From NCBI GenBank assembly GCA_029558955.1, contig JAKQCW010000120.1:1-34682 (forward strand): a DNA stretch of 34,682 nt, in the 5' to 3' direction. Numbering within the stretch: position 1 is the stretch's first letter; each line of letters begins with the position of its first letter. The translations under genes were made by a program, and so were the position numbers. Source of the DNA: Chloroflexota bacterium. Lineage in GTDB: Bacteria > Chloroflexota > Anaerolineae > JAAEKA01. Below, piece by piece: positions 9,224 to 16,408 of the stretch. Under the pieces are notes generated by a model. The model was not told the DNA's origin, ran no database searches, and saw nothing but the letters and a program-made list of their open reading frames with translations.

Positions 9224-10211
9224 CACGCTGCCGCGCCTGCCGCTGGCGCACCTGCCCACGCCGCTGGAGCCGCTGCCCCGGCTGCGCGCGGCCTTGCAGA
9301 TGGAAGATCCGAGCCGCCCCGTGCCCCGCCTGCTGATCAAACGCGATGATCAGACCGGGCTGGCCAGCGGCGGCAACAAGACCCGCAAGCTGGAATACCT
9401 GATGGCGCAGGCGCTGGCCGAGGGGGCCGACACGGTGCTCACCGTGGGCGCGCCCCAGTCCAACCATTGCCGCCAGACCGCGGCGGCCGCGGCCAAGGCC
9501 GGGCTGCGCTGTCTGCTGGTGTTGGGGGGCAACGCGCCGCGGCTGGAAGGGGGCAACCTGCTGCTGGACCGCCTGCTGGGCGCCGAGATCATCTGGGCCG
9601 GCGAGCAGGATCGGCTGGCGCTGCTGGCCGAAACCGCGCAGGTCCAGGCCGCGGCCGGCCATCGACCGCACCTCATCCCCTACGGCGGCTCCAGCCCTGT
9701 CGGCGCGGCGGGCTATGCCGTCGCCTGCCAGGAGCTGCTGAGCCAGGCCGCGGCCGCCGGCTGGCAGGTGGATCACCTGGCGGTGGCCAGCAGCAGCGGC
9801 GGCACCCAGGCGGGCCTGGCCGTGGGCGCGTGGGCGACAGGCTTCGCCGGCCAGATCCACGGCATCAGCATCGACCGCCGCGCGGCCGATTTCCAGCCCG
9901 CGCTGGCCGAGCTGGCCACGCAGACCGCCAGCCTGCTGGGCGCGCCCCACACCTTCCGGCCCGAGGAGATGATCGTCCACGACGCCTATCTGGACGGGGG
10001 CTACGGCGTGCTGGGCGACGCCGAACGCGCGGCGCTGCGCCTGCTGGCCCACAGCGAGGGCCTGCTGGCGGATCCGGTCTACACCGGCCGGGCCCTGGCC
10101 GGCCTGCTGGATCTGATTCGCCAGGGAGTTTTTGCCGCCGAGGAGACGGTGGTCTTCTGGCACACCGGCGGGCTGCCCGCGCTCTTCGCCTATGCCGATC
10201 AACTGAGCTGA
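9213..10211 (+). CDS. dcyD: D-cysteine desulfhydrase / ACC deaminase family PLP enzyme
   Basis: 332 aa fold-type II PLP enzyme. The PLP lysine is K56 in SGGNKTRKLEY. TVGAPQSNHCRQTAAAA contacts substrate and PLP phosphate, and SSSGGTQAGL is the glycine/serine loop. Family members break D-cysteine into pyruvate, H2S and ammonia, or deaminate ACC; D-cysteine desulfhydrase is the likelier reading. AAGGAG lies 6 bases before the ATG at 9213, so the start falls inside the last codons of the methyltransferase-like gene, an 11-base overlap that implies translational coupling. A terminator follows at 10235. Confidence 0.9.
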   Translation: MKLDTLPRLPLAHLPTPLEPLPRLRAALQMEDPSRPVPRLLIKRDDQTGLASGGNKTRKLEYLMAQALAEGADTVLTVGAPQSNHCRQTAAAAAKAGLRCLLVLGGNAPRLEGGNLLLDRLLGAEIIWAGEQDRLALLAETAQVQAAAGHRPHLIPYGGSSPVGAAGYAVACQELLSQAAAAGWQVDHLAVASSSGGTQAGLAVGAWATGFAGQIHGISIDRRAADFQPALAELATQTASLLGAPHTFRPEEMIVHDAYLDGGYGVLGDAERAALRLLAHSEGLLADPVYTGRALAGLLDLIRQGVFAAEETVVFWHTGGLPALFAYADQLS

Positions 10212-10234
10212 GCCAGGACGCGCGCCGAGAAGCA

Positions 10235-10278
10235 AAAAGCCCGCCCCGGTGGAAAAAATCCAACCAGGGCGGGCTTTT
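10235..10278. terminator. Bidirectional hairpin terminator
   Basis: AAAAGCCCGCCC (10235-10246) pairs perfectly with GGGCGGGCTTTT (10267-10278), with an inner GGT/ACC after one mismatch. T-runs are present on both strands. It sits between convergent genes ending at 10211 (+) and 10350 (-). Confidence 0.88.
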
Positions 10279-10349
10279 CAACAGCCCGCGGGTCTGCCCA
10301 ACGGCTTCGCCGGATCAGCGAACCAGCGGTCTTGCGGCCTTGCGGCCTG

Positions 10350-10979
10350 TTAGGCGTTCATCGCCTCCAGGCGCTGCTCGATCTCGCGCACGATGGTCTT
10401 GCGGTTGTGGTGCGCCATCTCGAAGCGCTGCACGGCCATCAGGCCGGTCTGATCCAACTGATCGAGCTGGGCCAGCACTTCCTTGACGTTCATGCCCTTG
10501 TAGTTGGCGATGGGCAGCGCGGCCAGCTCACGCTCGGTCAACTGCATGTCCAGCTTCTTGGCGATGCGATCGATCTCAGCGTCCAGCCGCTTGATGTCGT
10601 CGCTGCTGGGGATGTGCAGGGTGCGCAGCATGGCCTGGATCTGGTGCTCCAACTGCTCTTCGGCGACATGGATCTGATCGCGGCCGCGCTGGCTCCATTC
10701 CTTCCACCAGCCGGAGAGGCGGTTGATCTGCACTTCCTCGATCTCCTGGCCGCGCTCGACCAGCTTCTCGAAGAGGTCCTCGCCGCGCTCCATCAGCACG
10801 TCGGCTTCCTCGCGGGTGGTGGAAAAGGCGCCGCGGCTGGCGTCCAGCAGACGCTGCGGCATCATCTCATGCAGCCGCTGCGGCATGGCGTCAACCAGGC
10901 GCTGCGGGGCGGCGGACACGGCCTGCGTGGTGTCCTCGACAAAACGGGTCATGTGTTGGGTAATCTTCAACTCTGCCAT
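10350..10979 (-). CDS. Phasin-like coiled-coil protein
   Basis: 209 aa, predicted almost wholly alpha-helical, with no signal peptide or membrane segment. Residues about 15-50 contain repeats of the type PQRLxDAxPQRLxExMPQRL. The middle (about 95-155) has heptad-like IKRLDAEIDRIAKKLD, as in polyhydroxyalkanoate granule-associated phasins. The C-terminal 45 residues (NVKEVLAQLDQL ... HHNRKTIVREIEQRL) match a small domain I recall from such proteins. A granule or surface-coating role is possible but unproven; no PHA synthase gene is near. Start 10979 has AGGAG 6 bases upstream. Its promoter and a palindrome lie at 11045-11096. Confidence 0.85.
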   Translation of the reverse strand: MAELKITQHMTRFVEDTTQAVSAAPQRLVDAMPQRLHEMMPQRLLDASRGAFSTTREEADVLMERGEDLFEKLVERGQEIEEVQINRLSGWWKEWSQRGRDQIHVAEEQLEHQIQAMLRTLHIPSSDDIKRLDAEIDRIAKKLDMQLTERELAALPIANYKGMNVKEVLAQLDQLDQTGLMAVQRFEMAHHNRKTIVREIEQRLEAMNA

Positions 10980-11044
10980 GGTAATCTCCTTTGTATGGCC
11001 GACCGGCGCTCGCTGTGGCCGGTGCAATTGTGATCAATCACGTT

Positions 11045-11063
11045 TATGACGCATTGCGTCATA
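11045..11063. promoter_or_regulatory. Operator-like palindrome at the phasin-like gene's transcription start
   Basis: TATGACGCA-T-TGCGTCATA, a perfect 9-base inverted repeat around one central base. It lies just downstream of the -10 box and covers the predicted start. It could bind a dimeric repressor or fold as a 5' mRNA hairpin. Confidence 0.6.
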
Positions 11064-11067
11064 GCGC

Positions 11068-11096
11068 ATTATAGCACAAGGCCAATACGGAGTCAA
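11068..11096 (-). promoter_or_regulatory. Promoter of the phasin-like gene
   Basis: Minus strand TTGACT (11096-11091), a 17-base spacer and TATAAT (11073-11068), with TGC just before the -10. This is one of the best sigma70-type matches in the window. It gives a leader of about 82 bases before the ATG at 10979. Confidence 0.8.
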
Positions 11097-11133
11097 GTCT
11101 CAAAACGCGCGCGCGCGGCGATTCCCGCCGCCA

Positions 11134-11244
11134 AGGACTGACAGTGCTCCAGACGGGATCAGCACTGTCAGTCCTGCGCGCAGAGCACTGTCAGTCCTGC
11201 GTGCAGAGCACTGTCAGTCCTGCGCGCAGAGCACTGTCAGTCCT
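11134..11244. repeat. AGGACTGACAGTGCT array: one left arm, four tandem right arms
   Basis: The left arm is at 11134-11148. The complementary arm AGCACTGTCAGTCCT occurs at 11161, 11184, 11207 and 11230, a 23-base period with GCGYGCAG linkers. The left arm can pair with any one of the four. The same arms form the elements at 6585-6732. The array ends 27 bases before the aldolase -35 box. The rest of the 390-base spacer (10980-11369) holds two promoters and leaders. Confidence 0.93.
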
Positions 11245-11271
11245 CTGAGTTTGCCGCGCGAATGCAACGGT

Positions 11272-11300
11272 TTGCACAATCGGCATCTGTACGTTATACT
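11272..11300 (+). promoter_or_regulatory. Promoter of the aldolase gene
   Basis: TTGCAC at 11272-11277, a 17-base spacer and TATACT at 11295-11300. The predicted start is near 11307, about 63 bases before the ATG. Confidence 0.75.
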
Positions 11301-11369
11301 TGTGGCTGTCTTTTCTAAACCGCCACGGCAGCGTCCGTGTGATCATTTTGGCTTCAGGAGGACTCCCCC

Positions 11370-12422
11370 ATGACCATCAATATCGAACAAATGCTGGGCG
11401 CCGATGCAGAGTATCTGCTGGGCTACAACACCCCCAAAGTCTCCAAAGACCTGCTCCATCTGCCCGGCCCCGACTACATCGACCGGGTGATGGCCGTCAC
11501 CGACCGGCCGCCGGCCGTGCTGCGCAACATGCAGCTTATGTTCAACACCGGCCGGCTGGCCGGCACCGGCTTCCTCTCCATTCTGCCGGTAGACCAGGGC
11601 ATCGAACACTCGGCCGGCGCCTCTTTCGCCCCCAACCCGCTCTATTTCGACCCGGCCAACATCGTCCGGCTGGCGTTGGAAGGAGGCTGCAACGCGGTGG
11701 CCTCGACGCTGGGCGTGCTGGGCTCGGTGTCTCGCAAGTACGCGCACAAGATCCCCTTCCTGGTCAAGCTCAACCACAACGAGACGTTGACCTACCCGGC
11801 CATGTATGACCAGACGCTCTTTGCCAGCGTCGACCAGGCCTTCGACCTGGGCGCGGTGGCGGTCGGCGCTACCATCTACTTCGGTTCCCCCGAAGCGCGC
11901 CGCCAGATCATGGAGATCAGCGAGGCCTTCGCCCGCGCCCACGAGCTGGGCATGGTCACCGTGCTGTGGGCCTACCTGCGCAATTCAGGCTTCAAGAAGG
12001 ACGGCGTTGACTACCACGTCTCGGCCGACCTGACCGGCCAGGGCAACCATCTGGGCGTCACCATCGAGGCCGACATCATCAAACAGAAGATGGCCGAAAA
12101 CAACGACGGCTATCGCAAGATCGGCTTCGGCAACACCAACAAGAAGGTCTACGAGGATCTGACCAGCGACCATCCCATCGACCTGGTGCGCTATCAGGTG
12201 GTGACCAGCTACATGGGCCGGGCCGGCCTGATCAACTCCGGCGGCGCATCGGGCCAGAACGACTTCGCCGAGGCGGTGCGCACGGCGGTGATCAACAAGC
12301 GCGCGGGCGGCATGGGCCTGATCTCCGGGCGCAAGGCCTTCCAGCGCCCCATGGCCGACGGCGCCAGCCTGCTCAACGCCATCCAGGACGTCTATCTCGA
12401 TGCGGCCGTCAGCGTGGCCTGA
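11370..12422 (+). CDS. fbaB: Class I fructose-bisphosphate aldolase (DhnA/FbaB type)
   Basis: 350 aa, a TIM-barrel Schiff-base aldolase that interconverts fructose 1,6-bisphosphate with DHAP and glyceraldehyde 3-phosphate in glycolysis and gluconeogenesis. Family blocks include [17 protein letters not shown] (71-87), [10 protein letters not shown], the likely Schiff-base lysine K238 in EADIIKQK, and the phosphate-binding [11 protein letters not shown] and [12 protein letters not shown]. Length matches the bacterial DhnA group. AGGAGG precedes the ATG by about 8 bases. It has its own promoter and terminator. Confidence 0.96.
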   Translation: MTINIEQMLGADAEYLLGYNTPKVSKDLLHLPGPDYIDRVMAVTDRPPAVLRNMQLMFNTGRLAGTGFLSILPVDQGIEHSAGASFAPNPLYFDPANIVRLALEGGCNAVASTLGVLGSVSRKYAHKIPFLVKLNHNETLTYPAMYDQTLFASVDQAFDLGAVAVGATIYFGSPEARRQIMEISEAFARAHELGMVTVLWAYLRNSGFKKDGVDYHVSADLTGQGNHLGVTIEADIIKQKMAENNDGYRKIGFGNTNKKVYEDLTSDHPIDLVRYQVVTSYMGRAGLINSGGASGQNDFAEAVRTAVINKRAGGMGLISGRKAFQRPMADGASLLNAIQDVYLDAAVSVA

Positions 12423-12446
12423 TCGATGAGCTGCCCTCAGTAAACA

Positions 12447-12476
12447 AAAAGGGTCGGCCACATGGCCGGCCCTTTT
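12447..12476. terminator. Bidirectional hairpin terminator
   Basis: 14-base-pair stem (12447-12460 with 12463-12476, one G-T pair) and a 2-base CA centre. It has TTTT on the plus side and TTTTT on the minus side. It serves the aldolase gene and can serve the convergent mevalonate kinase gene ending at 12597. I see nothing else in 12477-12596. Confidence 0.88.
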
Positions 12477-12596
12477 CCTCTTGCGACGGGATGCCCGATC
12501 AACGCCGATGACCGCGGATCGGCAGGCGGCCCCCGCCTCTGACCCGCGTTTTCCCCGTTCAACCGCGCCCAACCCAGCCCCGCGGCGTGCCCCGGC

Positions 12597-13526
12597 TCAG
12601 GCGATCTGCGTGGCGAAGGCGCGCGTCGCGCCGGCCGCCAGCAACGCGGCCGTCACCTGACTGGCCTGCGCCGGCGCCGTCAGCGCGATCATGTTGCCCC
12701 CGCGGCCGCCGCCGCTCAGCTTGGCGCCCAGCGCGCCCGCCTGCCGCGCCGCCCGGCACAGCCGGTCCAGCTCGGCGCTGGACACCCCCAGCGCCTGCAA
12801 GGCCCCGTGGTTGCGGTCCAGCAACCGGCCCAGCGTCGCCCCGTCCCCCTCCTCGATCGCGCGCCGGGCGGCCCAGGTTGTCTCGGAGATGTCGTCGAAC
12901 AGCGCCTCGCTGCGCGCCGGCTCGGCCTGCCAGGCGCGGCGCACGTCGCCCACGGCGATGCTGGTAGGGCTGGCGATGCCGGTATCGCCGATCACCAGCG
13001 TCAACGGCCGGCGCAGGGCGAAGGGCTCCGGCGCTTGGCCGCGCACGAACCACACCGGCTGGCCATAGGCGATCACCGTGTTGTCCACGCCGCTGGGCGT
13101 GCCGTGAAAACGTTTCTCGCTCTCATAGACCAGCGCCGACACCTGAGCCGGGTCGAGCGCGACGCCGGCCGCGCCGGCCAGCGCAGTCACGATGGCCGTG
13201 GCCGCGGCCGCGCCGCTGCCCAGCCCGCTGGCCAGCGGGATCGTCGAGCGCACGGTGACAACCCAGGCGGGCGGCGGGTCCAACGCCAGGGCGTGCAGCG
13301 CCAGCGCCGCCAGATGCGCCAGCGGCTGCTGGGCGGAGTCCGCGGTCACGGCCACCCGCTGGCCCACGTCGGGCAGCTCCAGCACCAGCCCGTGGCCGGG
13401 CCGGCCGGGCGTCACCGTGGCTGTGGCCTGCACCCCTGTGACCGGCGCGGCGATGGCCGGCCGGCCATAGACGACGGCATGTTCGCCGAAAAGGATGATC
13501 TTGCCGGGCGCGCTGGCTTGAAACAT
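12597..13526 (-). CDS. mvk: Mevalonate kinase
   Basis: 309 aa GHMP kinase that phosphorylates mevalonate on the way to isopentenyl diphosphate. Motif 1 is GEHAVVYG (14-21), the ATP-binding motif 2 is PLASGLGSGAA (97-107), the catalytic aspartate is D148 in GTPSGVDN, and motif 3 is the C-terminal LSGGGRGGNM. An in-frame ATG 18 bases upstream exists, but 13526 is chosen because motif 1 spacing fits and the -10 box lies exactly 6 bases before it, within the longer frame. It implies a mevalonate route to isoprenoids; no other pathway gene is in the window. Confidence 0.94.
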   Translation of the reverse strand: MFQASAPGKIILFGEHAVVYGRPAIAAPVTGVQATATVTPGRPGHGLVLELPDVGQRVAVTADSAQQPLAHLAALALHALALDPPPAWVVTVRSTIPLASGLGSGAAAATAIVTALAGAAGVALDPAQVSALVYESEKRFHGTPSGVDNTVIAYGQPVWFVRGQAPEPFALRRPLTLVIGDTGIASPTSIAVGDVRRAWQAEPARSEALFDDISETTWAARRAIEEGDGATLGRLLDRNHGALQALGVSSAELDRLCRAARQAGALGAKLSGGGRGGNMIALTAPAQASQVTAALLAAGATRAFATQIA

Positions 13527-13532
13527 AGCCCC

Positions 13533-13561
13533 ATAGTACCGCAAGCGCAGACGATGTGCAA
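13533..13561 (-). promoter_or_regulatory. Promoter placed for a leaderless mevalonate kinase mRNA
   Basis: Minus strand TTGCAC (13561-13556), a 17-base spacer, TACTAT (13538-13533), GGGGCT, then ATG at 13526. The geometry matches the promoter at 6750-6778. No Shine-Dalgarno sequence precedes the start. Confidence 0.68.
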
Positions 13562-13648
13562 AGCTGCCGCGGTCGGCGGCGCGGCCGCGGGCCGCCAGAG
13601 CCGGCCGAAGCCTTGACTGCGCACCAACCCCCCGATTGGAGTGACATC

Positions 13649-14194
13649 ATGATCCTGCCTTGGCAATTGACCGAGAGTCGCGACGGCTTTCGCAACCGCT
13701 GGCTGCACGTCACGCTGGACACCGTGCGCCTGCCCAACGGCGTCAGCTACGAGTACACCACCATCCGACGCGACAAGCCAGGTGTGGCGGTCGCGGTGCT
13801 CAACCCGGCCGGCCAGCTCCTTCTGGAACGTGAATACCGGCAGCCGGTGGGCGCGGTGATCTATCAACTGCCGGGCGGCCTGGCCGATGTGGGCGAGGAT
13901 CTGGCCGACGGCATGCGCAGGGAGCTGCACGAGGAGACGGGGATTCTGGCCGGCGAGCTGCGCCACCTGGGCAGCTTCTGGAACAACCCGGCCAGCAGCG
14001 ATGGCCAGTGCCACATCTTCTTCTGCCGCGATTTTCAGGAGAGCGCCGTCACCCGCCACGACGAGGCCGAGTTCATCGCCTGGGAATGGTGTGACCTGGA
14101 CTGGGTCAAGGCGCGCGTGGCCGATGGCGTGATCCGCGATCGGGTCGTGCTGTGCGCCCTGGCCTACCTCTGGCTGGCCGGCGAGATCGCGTGA
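13649..14194 (+). CDS. Nudix hydrolase, ADP-ribose pyrophosphatase-like
   Basis: 181 aa. A complete Nudix box spans residues 77-99: G77-x5-E83-x7-REL-x-EE-x-G98 (RELHEETGI), which binds the metal for hydrolysis of a nucleoside diphosphate linked to another group. The upstream LEREYRQPVGAVIYQLPGG is typical of ADP-ribose/ADP-sugar pyrophosphatases (NudF-like), so that substrate is likeliest. GGAGTGA lies 4 bases before the ATG. It diverges from mevalonate kinase across a 122-base spacer; no -10 box could be placed for it. Confidence 0.92.
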   Translation: MILPWQLTESRDGFRNRWLHVTLDTVRLPNGVSYEYTTIRRDKPGVAVAVLNPAGQLLLEREYRQPVGAVIYQLPGGLADVGEDLADGMRRELHEETGILAGELRHLGSFWNNPASSDGQCHIFFCRDFQESAVTRHDEAEFIAWEWCDLDWVKARVADGVIRDRVVLCALAYLWLAGEIA

Positions 14195-14226
14195 CCGCAA
14201 CCAGAGGCGACAGCCCTATGTCAACG

Positions 14227-14255
14227 TTGCGCATCGGTGGCGGGTATGCTATAAT
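14227..14255 (+). promoter_or_regulatory. Promoter of the lipoprotein gene
   Basis: TTGCGC at 14227-14232, a 17-base spacer and TATAAT at 14250-14255, with TGC directly before the -10. The predicted start is near 14262, giving a leader of about 80 bases. Confidence 0.75.
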
Positions 14256-14342
14256 CGGCCCAGCAATCCAACGCGCACCGATGCGACTGCGATTCATGGC
14301 CGAATCGGTGATTTTTCCCCTGAATATCGAGAGGAACCTGGC

Positions 14343-15365
14343 ATGAAACATCGAACTGGTACTCGACGGGCGCTGGCGTTGACCGCCATGCTGATCGCCC
14401 TGTTGATCGTGGCAAGCTGCGGAGGGCGCAACCAAGAAGAGCCTGAGCCACAACAGCCCAGCATGCCCCTCCTGATGCCCCGCGTCACCGTCTCTCTCGA
14501 CGACCAAGGCACGCCCAGCGTCCTGGGCATCTCCATGGATCGCCTGGGCAGTCTGCTGCGCCAGGATGTCAGTGGGCTGAAGATGGACCCGGCCACGGTG
14601 CAGAAGCTGAAAGCGGCCGGCGTGCAGAACATCGAGGCTGTGGCCACCGGCGAGGGGCTGTATCTCTACATCAATGGCCAGCCGCTGCCCTATCTGGCGC
14701 TGGATGAGGAGACCCGCCAAGGCGTGGGCGATCTGCTCAAGCTGGCTGGTGTGCAGGAGAGCACGGCCAAGCTGGTGCAGAATCTGCTCAACAACAAGCT
14801 GCTGAGCCGCATGGGCGCGCCGGTGCTGATCAAGCTGCCGGTGGATCCAGGCGTCGCCGAGGCGGGGGCGCGCGATACCAAGACCCTGCCGCGGGTGGAC
14901 ACCGACCAGGCCCGCGCCAGCGTGACCCAGAAGGTGCTGATTCTGCACCTGGATGCGGCGCTGGATGAACAGGGCACGCCCACCATTGCCGGCACGTCGT
15001 TGAATGACCTGCAAGGCGCGCTGATGGAGGCTGGCATCGGAGCCGACCTGAGCAGCGCCCGGCTGAACCCGGCCACCATCGCAGGGTTGCAGGCCGCCAA
15101 CGTGGCGCTCTTGCAGGTGGAGACCGAGCCAGAAGGCGTCTACATCAACGTCAACGGCCAGCGCTTGCCTCGCCTGGCCTGGGACGACGAACGGCTGCAG
15201 AATCTGGCCGCGCTGTACGGCAGCCTGGAGCCGGACAGCCCCTACCTGCCGCTGTTGCAGTTTCTCCTCCCCTACATCCAGGGCGCCGACATCGAACTGG
15301 GCGTTGCTTTGCCGCTGGCCGCGGGCCAGCAGGCGCCCACCCCTGCGCCGTGGGTGACAGACTGA
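14343..15365 (+). CDS. Lipoprotein with two copies of an unknown domain
   Basis: 340 aa. Lipoprotein signal peptide with lipobox VASC (acylated C26), then an acidic, proline-rich stretch. Two related domains follow, about 47-135 and 198-292. They share LDDQGTPSVLGISMDRLG/LDEQGTPTIAGTSLNDLQ, then DPATVQKLKAAGV/NPATIAGLQAANV, then YINGQPLPYLALDEE/NVNGQRLPRLAWDDE. I do not recognise the domain; each copy has an NGQ-LP turn and alternating hydrophobic strands. The protein is exported and membrane-anchored. An AGAGGA-type ribosome site lies about 7 bases before the ATG. It has its own promoter and terminator. Confidence 0.9.
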   Translation: MKHRTGTRRALALTAMLIALLIVASCGGRNQEEPEPQQPSMPLLMPRVTVSLDDQGTPSVLGISMDRLGSLLRQDVSGLKMDPATVQKLKAAGVQNIEAVATGEGLYLYINGQPLPYLALDEETRQGVGDLLKLAGVQESTAKLVQNLLNNKLLSRMGAPVLIKLPVDPGVAEAGARDTKTLPRVDTDQARASVTQKVLILHLDAALDEQGTPTIAGTSLNDLQGALMEAGIGADLSSARLNPATIAGLQAANVALLQVETEPEGVYINVNGQRLPRLAWDDERLQNLAALYGSLEPDSPYLPLLQFLLPYIQGADIELGVALPLAAGQQAPTPAPWVTD

Positions 15366-15386
15366 ACCTGCCAGACCTCTGACCGA

Positions 15387-15428
15387 AAAACGGCCCGCTG
15401 CCAAGGCAATTTGGCGGCGGGCCGTTTT
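15387..15428. terminator. Bidirectional hairpin terminator
   Basis: 18-base-pair stem (15387-15404 with 15411-15428) with one T-G pair and a 6-base loop. It starts with AAAA and ends with TTTT, so it can stop transcription both ways. It follows the lipoprotein gene. On the minus strand it is the last stop signal beyond mogA and the tandem repeats. Confidence 0.9.
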
Positions 15429-15440
15429 GATTCGGCTGGG

Positions 15441-15753
15441 CTGGCTCGGTCAGGAGACCGGCCAGAGCAGCGGGTGGGGCGCGGGCTGGCTCGGTCAGGA
15501 GACCGGCCAGAGCGGCGGGTGGAGTGTGGGCTGGCTCGGTCGGGAGACCGGCCAGAGCGGCGGGTGGGACGTGGGCTGGCTCGGTCGGGAGACCGGCCAG
15601 AGCGGCGGGTGGGCGTGGGCTGGCTCGGTCAGGAGACCGGCCAGAGCGGCGGGCTGGGCGCGGGCTGGCTCGGTCGGGAGACCGGCCAGAGCGGCGGGTG
15701 GGACGTGGGCTGGCTCGGTCGGGAGACCGGCCAGAGCGGCGGGCTGGGGGTGT
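15441..15753. repeat. Seven tandem 45-base hairpin-forming repeats
   Basis: Unit starts are at 15441, 15486, 15531, 15576, 15620, 15665 and 15710: 45-base period, with one 44. Each unit contains CTGGC-T-CGGTC-RGGA-GACCG-GCCAG, which pairs as a 10-base-pair stem with one bulged T and an AGGA or GGGA tetraloop. The variable part is the last 6-10 bases of each unit. Units are contiguous with no unique spacers, so this is not a CRISPR array. The array fills the convergent spacer up to the mogA stop codon. Open frames through it reflect the 15-codon period, not a gene. Confidence 0.93.
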
Positions 15754-16281
15754 TTATGCTGCGCTGACGCCATGTTCACCCGGACGGGCGTGCTGGTAGG
15801 CGACGGGGGGACCTTCCTGGCGCAGCAGCTCCACCGCGTGGGGCAGCGCCGGCAGAATCACCGCCAGATTCTCCGTCGCAGCCTTGGGGCTACCGGGCAG
15901 GTTGACGATCAGCGTGCGGCCGCGGATGCCGGCCGCGGCGCGGCTGAGCATGGCATGGGGGGTCACTTGCACGCTGGCCGCGCGCATGGCCTCGGCCAGG
16001 CCCGGCGCCGGCCGCTCGATCACCGCCAGCGTGGCCTCCGGGGTCACATCGCGCAGGGCAAAGCCGGTGCCGCCGGTGGTCAGCACCAGGTCCACCTCGC
16101 CGCTGTCGGCCCAGCCGGCCAGCGCGGCCTCAATCAGCCGCCGCTCATCAGGAACCACGCGGCGCAGCACCGCGGCCGCGGCCAGCCCTTCCTGCGCCAT
16201 GCGTTCGAGCGCCGGGCCGCTGAGATCCTCGGCCGCGCCGTGGGCCACGCGGTCGCTGACGGTGAGAATGGCAATGCGCAT
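15754..16281 (-). CDS. mogA: Molybdopterin adenylyltransferase (MogA/MoaB family)
   Basis: 175 aa single-domain MoaB/Mog protein. TTGGTGF followed by RDVTPEAT binds the nucleotide/molybdopterin, and LPGSPKA is the second family signature. It adenylylates molybdopterin before molybdate insertion. Start 16281 has GGAG 8 bases upstream; a longer frame to 16317 runs into a hairpin. It is the last gene after rpsI on the same strand, about 127 bases downstream, so it may ride on the ribosomal transcript. No other molybdenum-cofactor gene is in view. Confidence 0.92.
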   Translation of the reverse strand: MRIAILTVSDRVAHGAAEDLSGPALERMAQEGLAAAAVLRRVVPDERRLIEAALAGWADSGEVDLVLTTGGTGFALRDVTPEATLAVIERPAPGLAEAMRAASVQVTPHAMLSRAAAGIRGRTLIVNLPGSPKAATENLAVILPALPHAVELLRQEGPPVAYQHARPGEHGVSAA

Positions 16282-16307
16282 GATGGCATCTCCAGAAAGC
16301 AAACGCG

Positions 16308-16345
16308 CCAAGGGCATCGAAGGCGCAAGCCCTCGATGCCCTTGG
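16308..16345. repeat. Hairpin between rpsI and mogA
   Basis: 13-base perfect stem (16308-16320 with 16333-16345), with an inner GGC-GCAA-GCC tetraloop hairpin. There is no T-run on the minus strand, so it may attenuate rather than terminate the ribosomal transcript before mogA. Confidence 0.75.
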
Positions 16346-16359
16346 CAGCCTTGCTGACA

Positions 16360-16391
16360 GGGCTGTCAGTCCACCGAAGGGCTGACAGTCC
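16360..16391. repeat. Degenerate copy of the AGGACTGACAG palindrome family
   Basis: GGGCTGTCAGTCC (16360-16372) and GGGCTGACAGTCC (16379-16391) pair with each other through G-T pairs. They resemble the arms at 6592 and 11134. It lies just after the rpsI stop. Confidence 0.65.
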
Positions 16392-16408
16392 GCTCGCTTC
16401 GGCGCGCT

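Noticed and set aside
6884..9340. 818-codon minus-strand open frame opposite the methyltransferase-like gene
   Set aside because: Slightly longer than the real gene, but it has no recognisable motifs, no ribosome site and Q/G/R-rich composition typical of antisense GC-rich frames.
11161..11244. Short CRISPR-like array of 23-base repeats
   Set aside because: Linkers are 8 bases and nearly identical, so there are no spacers; the unit is an arm of a palindrome seen elsewhere.
13613..13641. Nudix promoter with TTGACT at 13613
   Set aside because: At 17 bases the -10 position reads TTGGAG, which overlaps the ribosome-binding site and is not a -10 box.
15441..15753. CRISPR array
   Set aside because: The 45-base units are contiguous, with only a few variable bases and no unique 30-40 base spacers; no cas genes are present.
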